From Nitrospira sp. (lineage in GTDB: Bacteria; Nitrospirota; Nitrospiria; Nitrospirales; Nitrospiraceae), in NCBI GenBank assembly GCA_022226935.1, contig CP092081.1, positions 3,274,737 through 3,338,736 of the forward strand: 64,000 nucleotides of DNA, in the 5' to 3' direction. Below, piece after piece: positions 43,689 to 51,385 of this stretch. The position numbers and the translations under genes were made by a program. Position 1 is the first letter of the stretch; every line of letters begins with the position of its first letter. The notes under the pieces were generated by a model. The model had not been told where the DNA came from and ran no database searches. It saw nothing but the letters and a program-made list of their open reading frames with translations.

Positions 43689-46649
43689 TCAGGTCGTGGA
43701 GCGGCTTCGAAGTTCAGCGGCGATGGCCGCGCAAGCGGCCTGATGCGTATCAGCCAGTTGGGCCAGCAGGCGAGCGGCGTCGTCGAGGCAGGCGAGTCGT
43801 CCCAGGTGTTCCAGCTCTTTGCAGTGGGCCGCTGTGGCCAAGACCCCGAGCTGCGCGCTGCTGGACTTCAATCGATGCGCGGCTTTGGCGAGGGTGCCGG
43901 GATCGCGAGCCTCAACTGCCGCACGAATCTCTTCCACGAGAATCCGGGAGTCGTTCAAATAGGTCGTGAGGACCTTCGCAAGAATATCGGGACGCCCCGG
44001 CCGTTGAAGCGATCGAATTGCCTCCCATGCGGTCTTGTCGATTGCCGGGTTTGCGGCCGGGTGAGTTTGGTCGTGCGTTGATTCACGGGGCGCAGCAAGC
44101 GAGAGCGTAGGTGCTGCCTCGTTGTCAGCCAGGTTCGGTGTCAGCCATTGCGAGAGGATCGTGCCAAGCTGCGACACGGTAAACGGCTTGGCCAGATAAT
44201 CGTCCATGCCGGCCGCGAGACAGCGGGTGCGATCGCCGTCCATCGCATTCGCGGTCAGGGCGATGATCGGGACGCGGTGACGACCACCCGACTGATTCTC
44301 CTGTTGTCGGATGGCGGCGGTAGCGGTGAAGCCGTCCATTTCCGGCATCTGGCAATCCATCAGAATGAGATCGAATCGTTCTCGGGCGACGGCCTCGAGG
44401 GCGAGACGCCCATTCTCAACCGCGTGTACGGAATATCCGAGGATGTCCAACATCCCGGCGGCCACCTCCCGGTTGACCGGTGTGTCTTCGACTAAAAGGA
44501 GACGTGCTGAGGGGAAGCCAGTCATCACTGGTTCCGCTACCACGGACTCCGGCCGGCGAATCGGTACACGCTGTCCGGTCCGGAGGAGGCCGAGGATGGC
44601 CTGTTGCAGCATGGTTTTCCGCACGGGTTTGGTGACCCAGCCATCGACGGCGGGCACTCCAGGAGCCCCGGCGTCGTATCCTACCGACGTGAGCATCAAG
44701 AGGGGCAGCGTGGCCAATTGCGGGTCGGCTCGGATCGCGTGCGCCAGCTGCATGCCGTCCATATCCGGCATCTGGAAATCCAGTATGGCCAACTCGAACG
44801 GGTGTTGCGCGGCGGCCGCTCGAAGTTGCATCAGCGCCTCGGCGGCGGATGCCGTCAGCGCGGGGATCGCTCCCCAGGAACGGAGATGGTCATCCAAAAT
44901 CTCGCGATTCGCGGCGGTATCGTCGACAACTAGAATCCGCCGTTGCAGCAAGGCATGTTCCGGATACGGATCGCCGGTGGTGGGCGGTTGTCGCTCGAAG
45001 ACGGCGGTAAACCAAAAGGTAGAGCCCTGGCCAACCTGGCTTTCCACGCCGATCTGTCCCTGCATGAGGGACACGAGTTCCTTGACGATCGTCAATCCGA
45101 GGCCTGTGCCGCCGAAGCGGCGGGTCGTCGTGCCATCGGCTTGTGAGAAGGCTTCGAAGATGCGCTGATGGGCTTCGGCTGGAATACCGAGGCCGGAATC
45201 TTTCACGGCGAACCGCAGGGTGACAGTGGTGTCCGTCTCGGCCACCGCGTCGATGCGCACGTTGATTTCGCCGGCCTCGGTGAACTTCAATGCATTGCTG
45301 ATCAGATTCAGCAGCGCCTGCCGCAGCCTGATGGGGTCGCCGCGAAGAGTTCTTGGAATCGAACTCGGCATGTGGCAGGTGAGCTCCAGTCCTTTGCGTT
45401 GGGCCGGGGTGGCAAACAGCTCCACGGCGTTTTCGACGGTGTCCTGGAGGTCGAAGTCCAGCCGTTCCAGCTGAAGTTTGCCTGCTTCGATTTTGGAAAA
45501 ATCGAGGATGTCGTTGATGATGGCCAACAAGGCTTCACCGGATTGCTGAATGGTGTGCGCCAGGTGACGCTGCCTGGTGTCCAATGCGGTGGTGAGCAAG
45601 AGTTCGGTCATGCCGAGGACGCCGTTCATTGGTGTCCGGATCTCATGGCTCATGTTGGCGAGGAATTGTGACTTGGTGCGGCTGGCGGCCTCCGCAGCTT
45701 CCTTCGCCAGCAGCAGTTCCTGTGCCGTGCGTTTGAGCGGGGTGACGTCGGAGGCCACGCCAAGGTAGCCCGTGATGTTCCCATCGGTGTCCCGCAATGC
45801 CGTAATATTGAGCAGCACCGTTCTCCTGGTGCCGTCCTTTCGAATGTAAGTCCATTCATGCTCATTGGACAGATTACGCCGGCATTTTTCCACGAAGACG
45901 TCGAAGCCTGGGGCGATGGTCGTGCCGAATTGTTCGGAGAGTTGTCCGGCCCGTTCCACGATTTCCTCGGGAAGGTGAAAGATGCCCGGGTGCTGGCGGC
46001 CGATCAGTTCGTCGGCTTTGTACCCCAGCAAGGCTTCCGCCGCGGGGTTGAAGAGTTGAATCATGCCGTCGGGTCGGCAGGAAATAATCGCATAGCCGGC
46101 ATTGTCCAGGATGGCCCGTTGAAACGTTGCATAGGCGCGTAGTTCGGTTTCGGCCCGGCGTTGCTCGGTAATGTCGCGAACGGTGGCCTGCAATCCTTCG
46201 ACACCCTGGAGCGTGATGCGGGTTAGTTGTACAGTCGCCAAAAAGTTCGGCCCGCTGATGCGTTTGTGCATCCATTCGAAGAGATGGAAGCCTTCCCGCA
46301 TGGCTGCCTCGATAGCCTTGGGCGCCTTGACCATGGACAACTCGCCGTCCGGTTGATATTCGGGAGATACGTCGCCAGGGCCGAGGGATGTAAAGTGCGC
46401 TTCGTCTCTGGCCCCGAACAGGGTGACCGTGGCCGGGTTGCAGGCAATGAAATTCCAGTTGGGCGGATACAAAATCATGATTGCATCGCGCGACGATTCG
46501 AAGAGGCGCCGGTATTTCTCTTCGCTCTCATGCAGACTCGACTCGTACAGCTGCCGCGCGGTGGTCTGTTCGCTCCCGGCGCGGAACTGCATCGCTTCCC
46601 TTTGCTGCAGCCATGGCAACAGCCGTTGGAACATCCGGCGGATGGTCAT
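43689..46649 (-). CDS. Soluble hybrid histidine kinase, PAS-PAS-HisKA-HATPase-REC-REC-Hpt
   Basis: 986 residues, no membrane helix. A first PAS-like domain (SEEKYRRLFESSRDAIMILY), a second PAS with PAC (ILDNAGYAIISCRPDGMI), HisKA with H335 in [12 protein letters not shown], HATPase, receivers with D624 (ILDFQMPDMDG) and D765 ([11 protein letters not shown]), and Hpt with H925 in [12 protein letters not shown]. From HisKA to the end it is very similar to the kinase at 37549-40452, so the two are likely a recent duplication. The ATG overlaps the stop of a short exported protein gene by 4 bases; GGAG lies upstream. Confidence 0.92.
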   Translation of the reverse strand: MTIRRMFQRLLPWLQQREAMQFRAGSEQTTARQLYESSLHESEEKYRRLFESSRDAIMILYPPNWNFIACNPATVTLFGARDEAHFTSLGPGDVSPEYQPDGELSMVKAPKAIEAAMREGFHLFEWMHKRISGPNFLATVQLTRITLQGVEGLQATVRDITEQRRAETELRAYATFQRAILDNAGYAIISCRPDGMIQLFNPAAEALLGYKADELIGRQHPGIFHLPEEIVERAGQLSEQFGTTIAPGFDVFVEKCRRNLSNEHEWTYIRKDGTRRTVLLNITALRDTDGNITGYLGVASDVTPLKRTAQELLLAKEAAEAASRTKSQFLANMSHEIRTPMNGVLGMTELLLTTALDTRQRHLAHTIQQSGEALLAIINDILDFSKIEAGKLQLERLDFDLQDTVENAVELFATPAQRKGLELTCHMPSSIPRTLRGDPIRLRQALLNLISNALKFTEAGEINVRIDAVAETDTTVTLRFAVKDSGLGIPAEAHQRIFEAFSQADGTTTRRFGGTGLGLTIVKELVSLMQGQIGVESQVGQGSTFWFTAVFERQPPTTGDPYPEHALLQRRILVVDDTAANREILDDHLRSWGAIPALTASAAEALMQLRAAAAQHPFELAILDFQMPDMDGMQLAHAIRADPQLATLPLLMLTSVGYDAGAPGVPAVDGWVTKPVRKTMLQQAILGLLRTGQRVPIRRPESVVAEPVMTGFPSARLLLVEDTPVNREVAAGMLDILGYSVHAVENGRLALEAVARERFDLILMDCQMPEMDGFTATAAIRQQENQSGGRHRVPIIALTANAMDGDRTRCLAAGMDDYLAKPFTVSQLGTILSQWLTPNLADNEAAPTLSLAAPRESTHDQTHPAANPAIDKTAWEAIRSLQRPGRPDILAKVLTTYLNDSRILVEEIRAAVEARDPGTLAKAAHRLKSSSAQLGVLATAAHCKELEHLGRLACLDDAARLLAQLADTHQAACAAIAAELRSRSTT

Positions 46650-47140
46650 GGCGCATGCTCCAAGGCATGGATGCTTTCACCCATGACGTCCAATTGTTGG
46701 CGGAGGGTGGAAAAGGAAAAAGCTCCGAAAGGATCGATCCTCCCGACGCGGATATTGGCGATGGTCTCACCTCCAATACCATTGAAGGTAATGAAGGCCT
46801 GCTCAATTCCTGTGCGCGATTTTTCGAGGTTGGATGCCAGCTCGGCAAAAAATCTGATGTTCTTGGCTAGGGTGCCGCCGGTGAAAAGGCTGAACACTTC
46901 GGGGAAGACCAAGTCGTTTGTGTTGTGGGTCGTGCCCCCCTCTGCCCCTGGTGGAGGTGGCTGTTTGAACTGGTGACTTCGCAATACATTGCCGCGCCGC
47001 CGGACACCGGCGTAGTGCGAACAATCGGCCAGGTTCAAATCACCCTTGCGGACAAATGAGGAGGTGGCGTCTGCAGCGGGAACGGACACGGCATATATTC
47101 CTACAATGAAGACCAGAACCGTCATCGTCAGTCGGACCAT
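46646..47140 (-). CDS. Short exported protein, likely a truncated outer-membrane porin-like protein
   Basis: 164 residues from the ATG at 47140 (GAGAG upstream; the frame opens at 47167). A signal peptide (TMTVLVFIVGIYAVSVPAAD) is followed by segments such as FSLFTGGTLAKNIRFFAELA, IEQAFITFNGIGGETIANI and RVGRIDPFGAFSFSTLRQQ. These resemble the start of outer membrane beta-barrel proteins of several hundred residues, sometimes with haem motifs; the usual C-terminal strands are missing and a single CSHYAG segment stands where a CxxCH would be. It may be a remnant or a shortened partner. The stop overlaps the kinase start (ATGA), which suggests coupling. Confidence 0.6.
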   Translation of the reverse strand: MVRLTMTVLVFIVGIYAVSVPAADATSSFVRKGDLNLADCSHYAGVRRRGNVLRSHQFKQPPPPGAEGGTTHNTNDLVFPEVFSLFTGGTLAKNIRFFAELASNLEKSRTGIEQAFITFNGIGGETIANIRVGRIDPFGAFSFSTLRQQLDVMGESIHALEHAP

Positions 47141-47408
47141 GACAGCTCTCACATCGTGTGCAATCAAGCCACACCCTTTTCGTGCCCGAGCGTGGTCGTG
47201 TGACGATGCGCCCGTACTACACCTCGACTGTCCGATGTCGGTGGATTCGAAGCGAGACTTTAGGTCCCAAGGTAATTAGACCGGCTGTGAAAGCACCATG
47301 ATATGTAGCCGGAGGTAACAGGAGCCGCTTCGAACTGTTTGGGGAAAGCCGAGTACAACCGATGGAGAATTTCGACTGAGAACGGGTGGGTTGATGAAGG
47401 GAGGGAAT

Positions 47409-47837
47409 TTATTCGGGATATTTTGCCTCGATCACGCTGCGCAGTCCTCCGCGAGCCGCAAACTCACCGGTTACCTTGGCCCAAGTCGGGCGGCAGGCTC
47501 GAACTATGTCTTGGAGAATGCGGTTGACGGCATTTTCATAGAATATACCGATGTTTCTGTAGGCGTGGATATACATTTTGAGCGCTTTGAGTTCTAGGCA
47601 CTGGTTATTCGGCTTATAGTGAAGAGTAATCGTTCCAAAGTCGGGCAGATTAGTTTTGGGGCAGATGGCCGTATACTCGGGAATCACGATGGTAATTTCG
47701 TAACCCTTGTATTGATTTGGAAAGGTTTCAATGTCGGGTAAAGGAGCGGCGATCCCACTCCGTGCATGCCGCTCGTTATAGCCGAGCTTAGTCGTGAAGT
47801 TCCCGGCCTTTAATTTTTTCTTGTTCTGGTCTCTCAC
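47409..47837 (-). CDS. queF: NADPH-dependent preQ0 reductase
   Basis: 142 residues starting at the GTG at 47837, which AAGGAG precedes by 8 bases; a TTG at 47858 would be upstream of that site. Type I QueF (B. subtilis-like) motifs: EYTAICPKTNLPDFG with the nucleophile C59 and D66, then ELKALKMYIHAYRN and GIFYENAVNRIL. It reduces 7-cyano-7-deazaguanine to preQ1 in queuosine biosynthesis. No other que genes are in the window. Confidence 0.95.
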   Translation of the reverse strand: MRDQNKKKLKAGNFTTKLGYNERHARSGIAAPLPDIETFPNQYKGYEITIVIPEYTAICPKTNLPDFGTITLHYKPNNQCLELKALKMYIHAYRNIGIFYENAVNRILQDIVRACRPTWAKVTGEFAARGGLRSVIEAKYPE

Positions 47838-47861
47838 CCCATCACTCCTTACCGGCAATCG

Positions 47862-48110
47862 TCACACTTGTTTCATCCATTCCAGCTGGCCCAGCTCATT
47901 GAGCTTGTTGTACAGGGTGACCCACGGACAGGTCATGTCCGGATAAACTTCGCAAAACCCACCTTTGCGGACCCCTCCGCAGGGGCCGTGGCTCATGAAT
48001 TTTGGGCATTCGGCCTTGAGCGAGCCATCAGGGATCGGCGGACGCTTGTGCACGCCTCCGACACGTTGATCGCCCTGTTCTTCCCCCGGCACCAGAACTC
48101 GTATTGCCAT
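47862..48110 (-). CDS. Stand-alone MTHFR C-terminal domain (MetV-like)
   Basis: 82 residues from the ATG at 48110 (an ATG at 48119 would add three). The segment CPKFMSHGPCGGV with GFCEVYPDMTCPWVTLY carries four cysteines and matches the methylenetetrahydrofolate reductase C-terminal family, which in MetVF-type reductases is part of the MetV subunit and binds metal or iron-sulphur clusters. Here it is about the size of the domain alone. The short metF at 34444 lacks this domain, so the two products may form one enzyme. It precedes queF by 24 bases on the same strand. Confidence 0.75.
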   Translation of the reverse strand: MAIRVLVPGEEQGDQRVGGVHKRPPIPDGSLKAECPKFMSHGPCGGVRKGGFCEVYPDMTCPWVTLYNKLNELGQLEWMKQV

Positions 48111-48575
48111 AGATGTCATGAAGTCTACTATGTTAAGCGATAATTTTTACGCGCTTCTCAGCTGAACTGCAACTGAATTGAATCTTATTTCCAGTTTGTT
48201 CATCGGCCAAAATCTTTGCGTTCAAGCGGATTTAGGGCCAAGGGCCTAACAAGGCCGCATCTACTAGGCCTTCTTTCGTTCAGTGTGGGCCTTCTGTAAA
48301 GTTGCAATGCTTTTGTGGACTCTATAGACTTGCCGTTATCGTGGATTGACGGGTTCTTCCTAATTTCTAGCGCCGACTTGATTGACAGATTTTTTTGCGC
48401 TTTGCTACACTCGGCGGCATCGGATAGTTAGGTCGTAAGTCGACATTCCTTTCCGCTTCAGGAACACAGTCCAGTACTTAGTTCGAACAACGTCGATATA
48501 ATTTGCACTTGGCTTTCTCCAGCCATTTTTGAATGACGGAAGAAAGTCACCAGAGCATAAAGGGAGGGAATCCTT
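48111..48575. other. 465-base intergenic region, divergent promoter area
   Basis: It separates the minus-strand MTHFR_C gene from the plus-strand oxidoreductase operon. A clear plus-strand promoter is at 48382-48411. A small hairpin (AAGGCC 48251-48256, GGCCTT 48267-48272) may terminate or bind a regulator. I see no open frame or RNA gene in it. Confidence 0.6.
48382..48411 (+). promoter_or_regulatory. Promoter for the five-subunit oxidoreductase operon
   Basis: TTGACA at 48382-48387, an 18-base spacer and TACACT at 48406-48411. A leader of about 155 bases follows before the first gene at 48576. Confidence 0.55.
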
Positions 48576-49475
48576 ATGAGTCTTGATTACGTCAAGTTCT
48601 CGAGCGGCTTTGAAAAGTTTATGCCGAAAGAATATCGGGACATGGTTGAGCACGGCCCGTTTGGCAAAAAGGTCTCTGTTTCGCAGATGGGTTCCTTTAA
48701 GGAAGTGCTGGAAGAGCACCCCATGTGCGCAGGATGTGCCATGACCCTCTTTATTCGCCTCGCCATGATCGCATTCCCGAATCCTGAAGACACCATTACC
48801 GTTGGTACGGCTGGCTGTGGACGTTTGGCAATTTCGCAAGCAGCCATTCCGTTTGTGTACGGTAACTATGGCGACCAAAATGGTGTGGCCAGCGGGTTGT
48901 CCCGTGGATTGCGGCTTCGGTTCGGTGATAAGCCCAAGGACGTGGTCGTTATGGCGGGTGACGGCGGCACGGCCGATATCGGATTCCAGCAAGTTCTTCA
49001 CTCCTGGTTCCGGAAGGAACGATTTACCACGATTATGTTAGACAACGAAGTCTATGGGAATACTGGTGGGCAGGAAAGCGGTATGACAAACCGTGGTGCC
49101 GTGCTGAAGATGGCTCCATTGGGGAAAAAGTTTGAAAAAATGGACATGCTGCAGATGGCGAAGGTCGCTGGCTGCGCGTACGTTGCCACGGTCGTCCCGA
49201 ACAATCCGCGCCGCGTTGAGAGCGTGATCAAGAAGGCTGTGCTGATCGCCAGAGAGGTCGGATCGACCTATATCCAAGCCTATACCTCCTGCAACATTGA
49301 ATACGCCATTCCAACCGACAAGGTCATGGAAGACGCCAAGAACGTTGAAAACGATCGCTATCAGTTCTCCGAATACATTACCGACGAAGCAAAGCAATTT
49401 CTCACGGAGCGCTATGGGTATAAGGAGTTTCTCCCGAAGCCCGCTGCTCCCGCTCCTGGGCTGCCGAAAGCCTGA
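48576..49475 (+). CDS. 2-oxoacid:ferredoxin oxidoreductase, beta subunit
   Basis: 299 residues; GGGAGG precedes the ATG. This is the thiamine-diphosphate and iron-sulphur subunit: an early HPMCAGC (C51, C54), the cofactor motif AGDGGTADIG (around 128-135) and LDNEVYGNTGGQESGMT. With the subunits encoded downstream it forms a five-subunit enzyme that reductively carboxylates acetyl-CoA or succinyl-CoA with reduced ferredoxin, a key step of the reductive TCA cycle. Such five-subunit forms are known from Hydrogenobacter, where both pyruvate and 2-oxoglutarate types occur; the substrate cannot be told apart here. Confidence 0.92.
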   Translation: MSLDYVKFSSGFEKFMPKEYRDMVEHGPFGKKVSVSQMGSFKEVLEEHPMCAGCAMTLFIRLAMIAFPNPEDTITVGTAGCGRLAISQAAIPFVYGNYGDQNGVASGLSRGLRLRFGDKPKDVVVMAGDGGTADIGFQQVLHSWFRKERFTTIMLDNEVYGNTGGQESGMTNRGAVLKMAPLGKKFEKMDMLQMAKVAGCAYVATVVPNNPRRVESVIKKAVLIAREVGSTYIQAYTSCNIEYAIPTDKVMEDAKNVENDRYQFSEYITDEAKQFLTERYGYKEFLPKPAAPAPGLPKA

Positions 49476-49498
49476 GCAACGTTTAAGGAGGATTCAGT

Positions 49499-50212
49499 AT
49501 GGCGACACGGTTCAATATTCGTATGGCAGGTGTGGGTGGCCAGGGCGTTGTGACCGGCTCGCATATTCTGAGCACGGCGGTCATTCATGCTGGCGGCGAG
49601 AGTACAATCGTACCGTTTTATGGGTCTGAAAAGCGCATGGCACCGGTTGAGAGCTATGTCCGGGTCTCGGATGAGCCTATTTACGAAATCGGTGAAATCA
49701 CCTTCCCTCACATCATTATCATTTTTCACCCCCAGGTTATTACGCACGGCAAGTCATATACGATGCCATTCTATTTCGGCTTAAAAGAGAATGGTATCGC
49801 CTTGATCAATAATGACGGTCCGATGAAATTGCACCGAGATCAGGCTCGGGAGCTCGAAGAGCGTCATGCAAAGCTTTATTACTTCCCTGCTACCAAACTC
49901 TCGCTTGAGGTTGCGGGGATGGACCTTGCCACGAATATGGCGTTGATGGGGTGTATCGGCGCTATTACGGGTCTCACATCAGTAGAGGCGCTAGAGCAGT
50001 CCGTCAAGGATCGGTTCCTCGGAAAGGGCTTTGTCGTATCTGGAGGAACCGCAGCCTTAGATAGTGTCGTCGAGCGAAAGTTTAAGAAGAAACAAGAATT
50101 GATTGAGAAGAATGTGGCCGTTATTCGAGCGGGCTGGAATTATGCTGTTGACCATGGATGGGCCGCACCATCCGTGAAACGTTCGGAAGCGACCGAGAGC
50201 GTCACGGCGTAA
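49499..50212 (+). CDS. 2-oxoacid:ferredoxin oxidoreductase, gamma subunit
   Basis: 237 residues; AAGGAGG precedes the ATG. IRMAGVGGQGVVTGSHIL is the gamma-subunit signature, followed by STIVPFYGSEKRMAPVESYV. The gamma subunit contributes to CoA binding in this enzyme family. It lies 23 bases after the beta subunit gene. The C-terminal third is longer than in four-subunit enzymes. Confidence 0.92.
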   Translation: MATRFNIRMAGVGGQGVVTGSHILSTAVIHAGGESTIVPFYGSEKRMAPVESYVRVSDEPIYEIGEITFPHIIIIFHPQVITHGKSYTMPFYFGLKENGIALINNDGPMKLHRDQARELEERHAKLYYFPATKLSLEVAGMDLATNMALMGCIGAITGLTSVEALEQSVKDRFLGKGFVVSGGTAALDSVVERKFKKKQELIEKNVAVIRAGWNYAVDHGWAAPSVKRSEATESVTA

Positions 50213-50237
50213 TCCGGATCACCGACAAGGAGTTCTC

Positions 50238-50561
50238 ATGTATCTCGTAGCCGATATTAGTGTTGAGATCTGTGCCGCAAAAAGTTGCAAACTCTGCACA
50301 CAGTATTGCCCCGAAGCTAATACCATTCTTTACAGTGATGAAATGGGTAAGGATAAGGGGTTTAAGTATGGCTCAGCATATGTGGCGGTAGATCGATGCA
50401 AGGGCTGCGCGCAATGCGTGTGGGTTTGCGACAATATGGCAAAAAATAATGCCATTAAAATGATTATGATCGACCAGTTGCCGGTGGCGGCATTGACGGA
50501 CAATATTACCTATGGGGAAAAGAGTACGACGGCGACATTGGTCAGCCCTGTAGTTGGGTAA
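50238..50561 (+). CDS. 2-oxoacid:ferredoxin oxidoreductase, delta (ferredoxin-like) subunit
   Basis: 107 residues with two four-cysteine sets: C12, C17, C20, C24 (spacing x4-x2-x3, ending CTQYCP) and C54, C57, C60, C64 (CKGCAQCVWVC). They should hold two [4Fe-4S] clusters that pass electrons between ferredoxin and the thiamine site. The first set departs from the usual CxxCxxCxxxC. AAGGAG lies upstream. Confidence 0.9.
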   Translation: MYLVADISVEICAAKSCKLCTQYCPEANTILYSDEMGKDKGFKYGSAYVAVDRCKGCAQCVWVCDNMAKNNAIKMIMIDQLPVAALTDNITYGEKSTTATLVSPVVG

Positions 50562-50582
50562 TTGGACGAAAGGGGAACGGGC

Positions 50583-51347
50583 GTGGGAACGACGCAAGAT
50601 ACGAGAGAACGGATTATCGTGCCGGGGCCCGCAGGGTTCCATCCACCGTCAGCAGCTCAGATGGGAGTGTCACTGCCTGATCCTGGGCAGGGACTATATT
50701 ACGGCCTCCTCGAACCTAATGAAGACACAGTGATCGAAGAAATGGCTCGGAAAATGCTGACGAGCCCGAATGCAACGATCTTCCCGGGACCTCTCGTCTT
50801 GTGGGCGTGGAACAACCATGCAGTTGAAAAAGCCAAGGCAGTTCTGGAGATTGCGGCGCAGATCCCCGATGTCATGATTATTCCTATGCCTGATTATCGC
50901 CCCAAGTATCCGAAGATCGATCCTGAAGAAGTGATCAATCCGAATCATCCCAACCTTACGATTTGGGGTAACAAGATCGAGGCCTGTATTTTCATTGGCG
51001 TGCATTGTCATTACGCCAATCTGACCCTCAAAATGATCCGGGCAGGGACGAATTGCTGCACAATGGCTATTTGCGCAGAGCAGGGCCATGAAGACGCCAT
51101 GTTGACGATTCGGGACTCCGATACCATAAAGCTGAAAAAAACCGCGCAGATCTTCAAAAAAGTTCGTGAAGAAATGGGCATTAAATTGCCTGACAATGGC
51201 GAGAATGTCCGCTTCACGGGGACTCAGTCGAAGGTCCACGATGGCAAGACGCATACAAACCCTATGACTTTTATGCCTTCCACTGCCGGTGCAGGTAGTG
51301 CCGCTGCGTTTGGTCACTCGCCTGATCAGATGAAGCGAGAAGGCTAG
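50583..51347 (+). CDS. 2-oxoacid:ferredoxin oxidoreductase, epsilon subunit
   Basis: 254 residues starting at the GTG at 50583, preceded by AAAGGGG; a TTG at 50562 directly after the previous stop is an alternative. It lacks known catalytic motifs but its content (KIEACIFIGVHCHYANLTL, MIRAGTNCCTMAICAEQG, RDSDTIKLKKTAQIF) and its place between delta and alpha fit the small fifth subunit found only in the five-subunit enzymes. Two adjacent cysteines (NCCTM) are of unknown role. It ends 38 bases before the alpha subunit. Confidence 0.8.
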   Translation: MGTTQDTRERIIVPGPAGFHPPSAAQMGVSLPDPGQGLYYGLLEPNEDTVIEEMARKMLTSPNATIFPGPLVLWAWNNHAVEKAKAVLEIAAQIPDVMIIPMPDYRPKYPKIDPEEVINPNHPNLTIWGNKIEACIFIGVHCHYANLTLKMIRAGTNCCTMAICAEQGHEDAMLTIRDSDTIKLKKTAQIFKKVREEMGIKLPDNGENVRFTGTQSKVHDGKTHTNPMTFMPSTAGAGSAAAFGHSPDQMKREG

Positions 51348-51385
51348 GGGTTTTAGGCTAAGGCAATAAGTCGAGAGGTGTGATG

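Noticed and set aside
48405-49001. A 198-codon minus-strand frame across the oxidoreductase promoter and beta subunit
   Set aside because: Overlaps a consensus promoter and a certain gene; composition is shadow-like.
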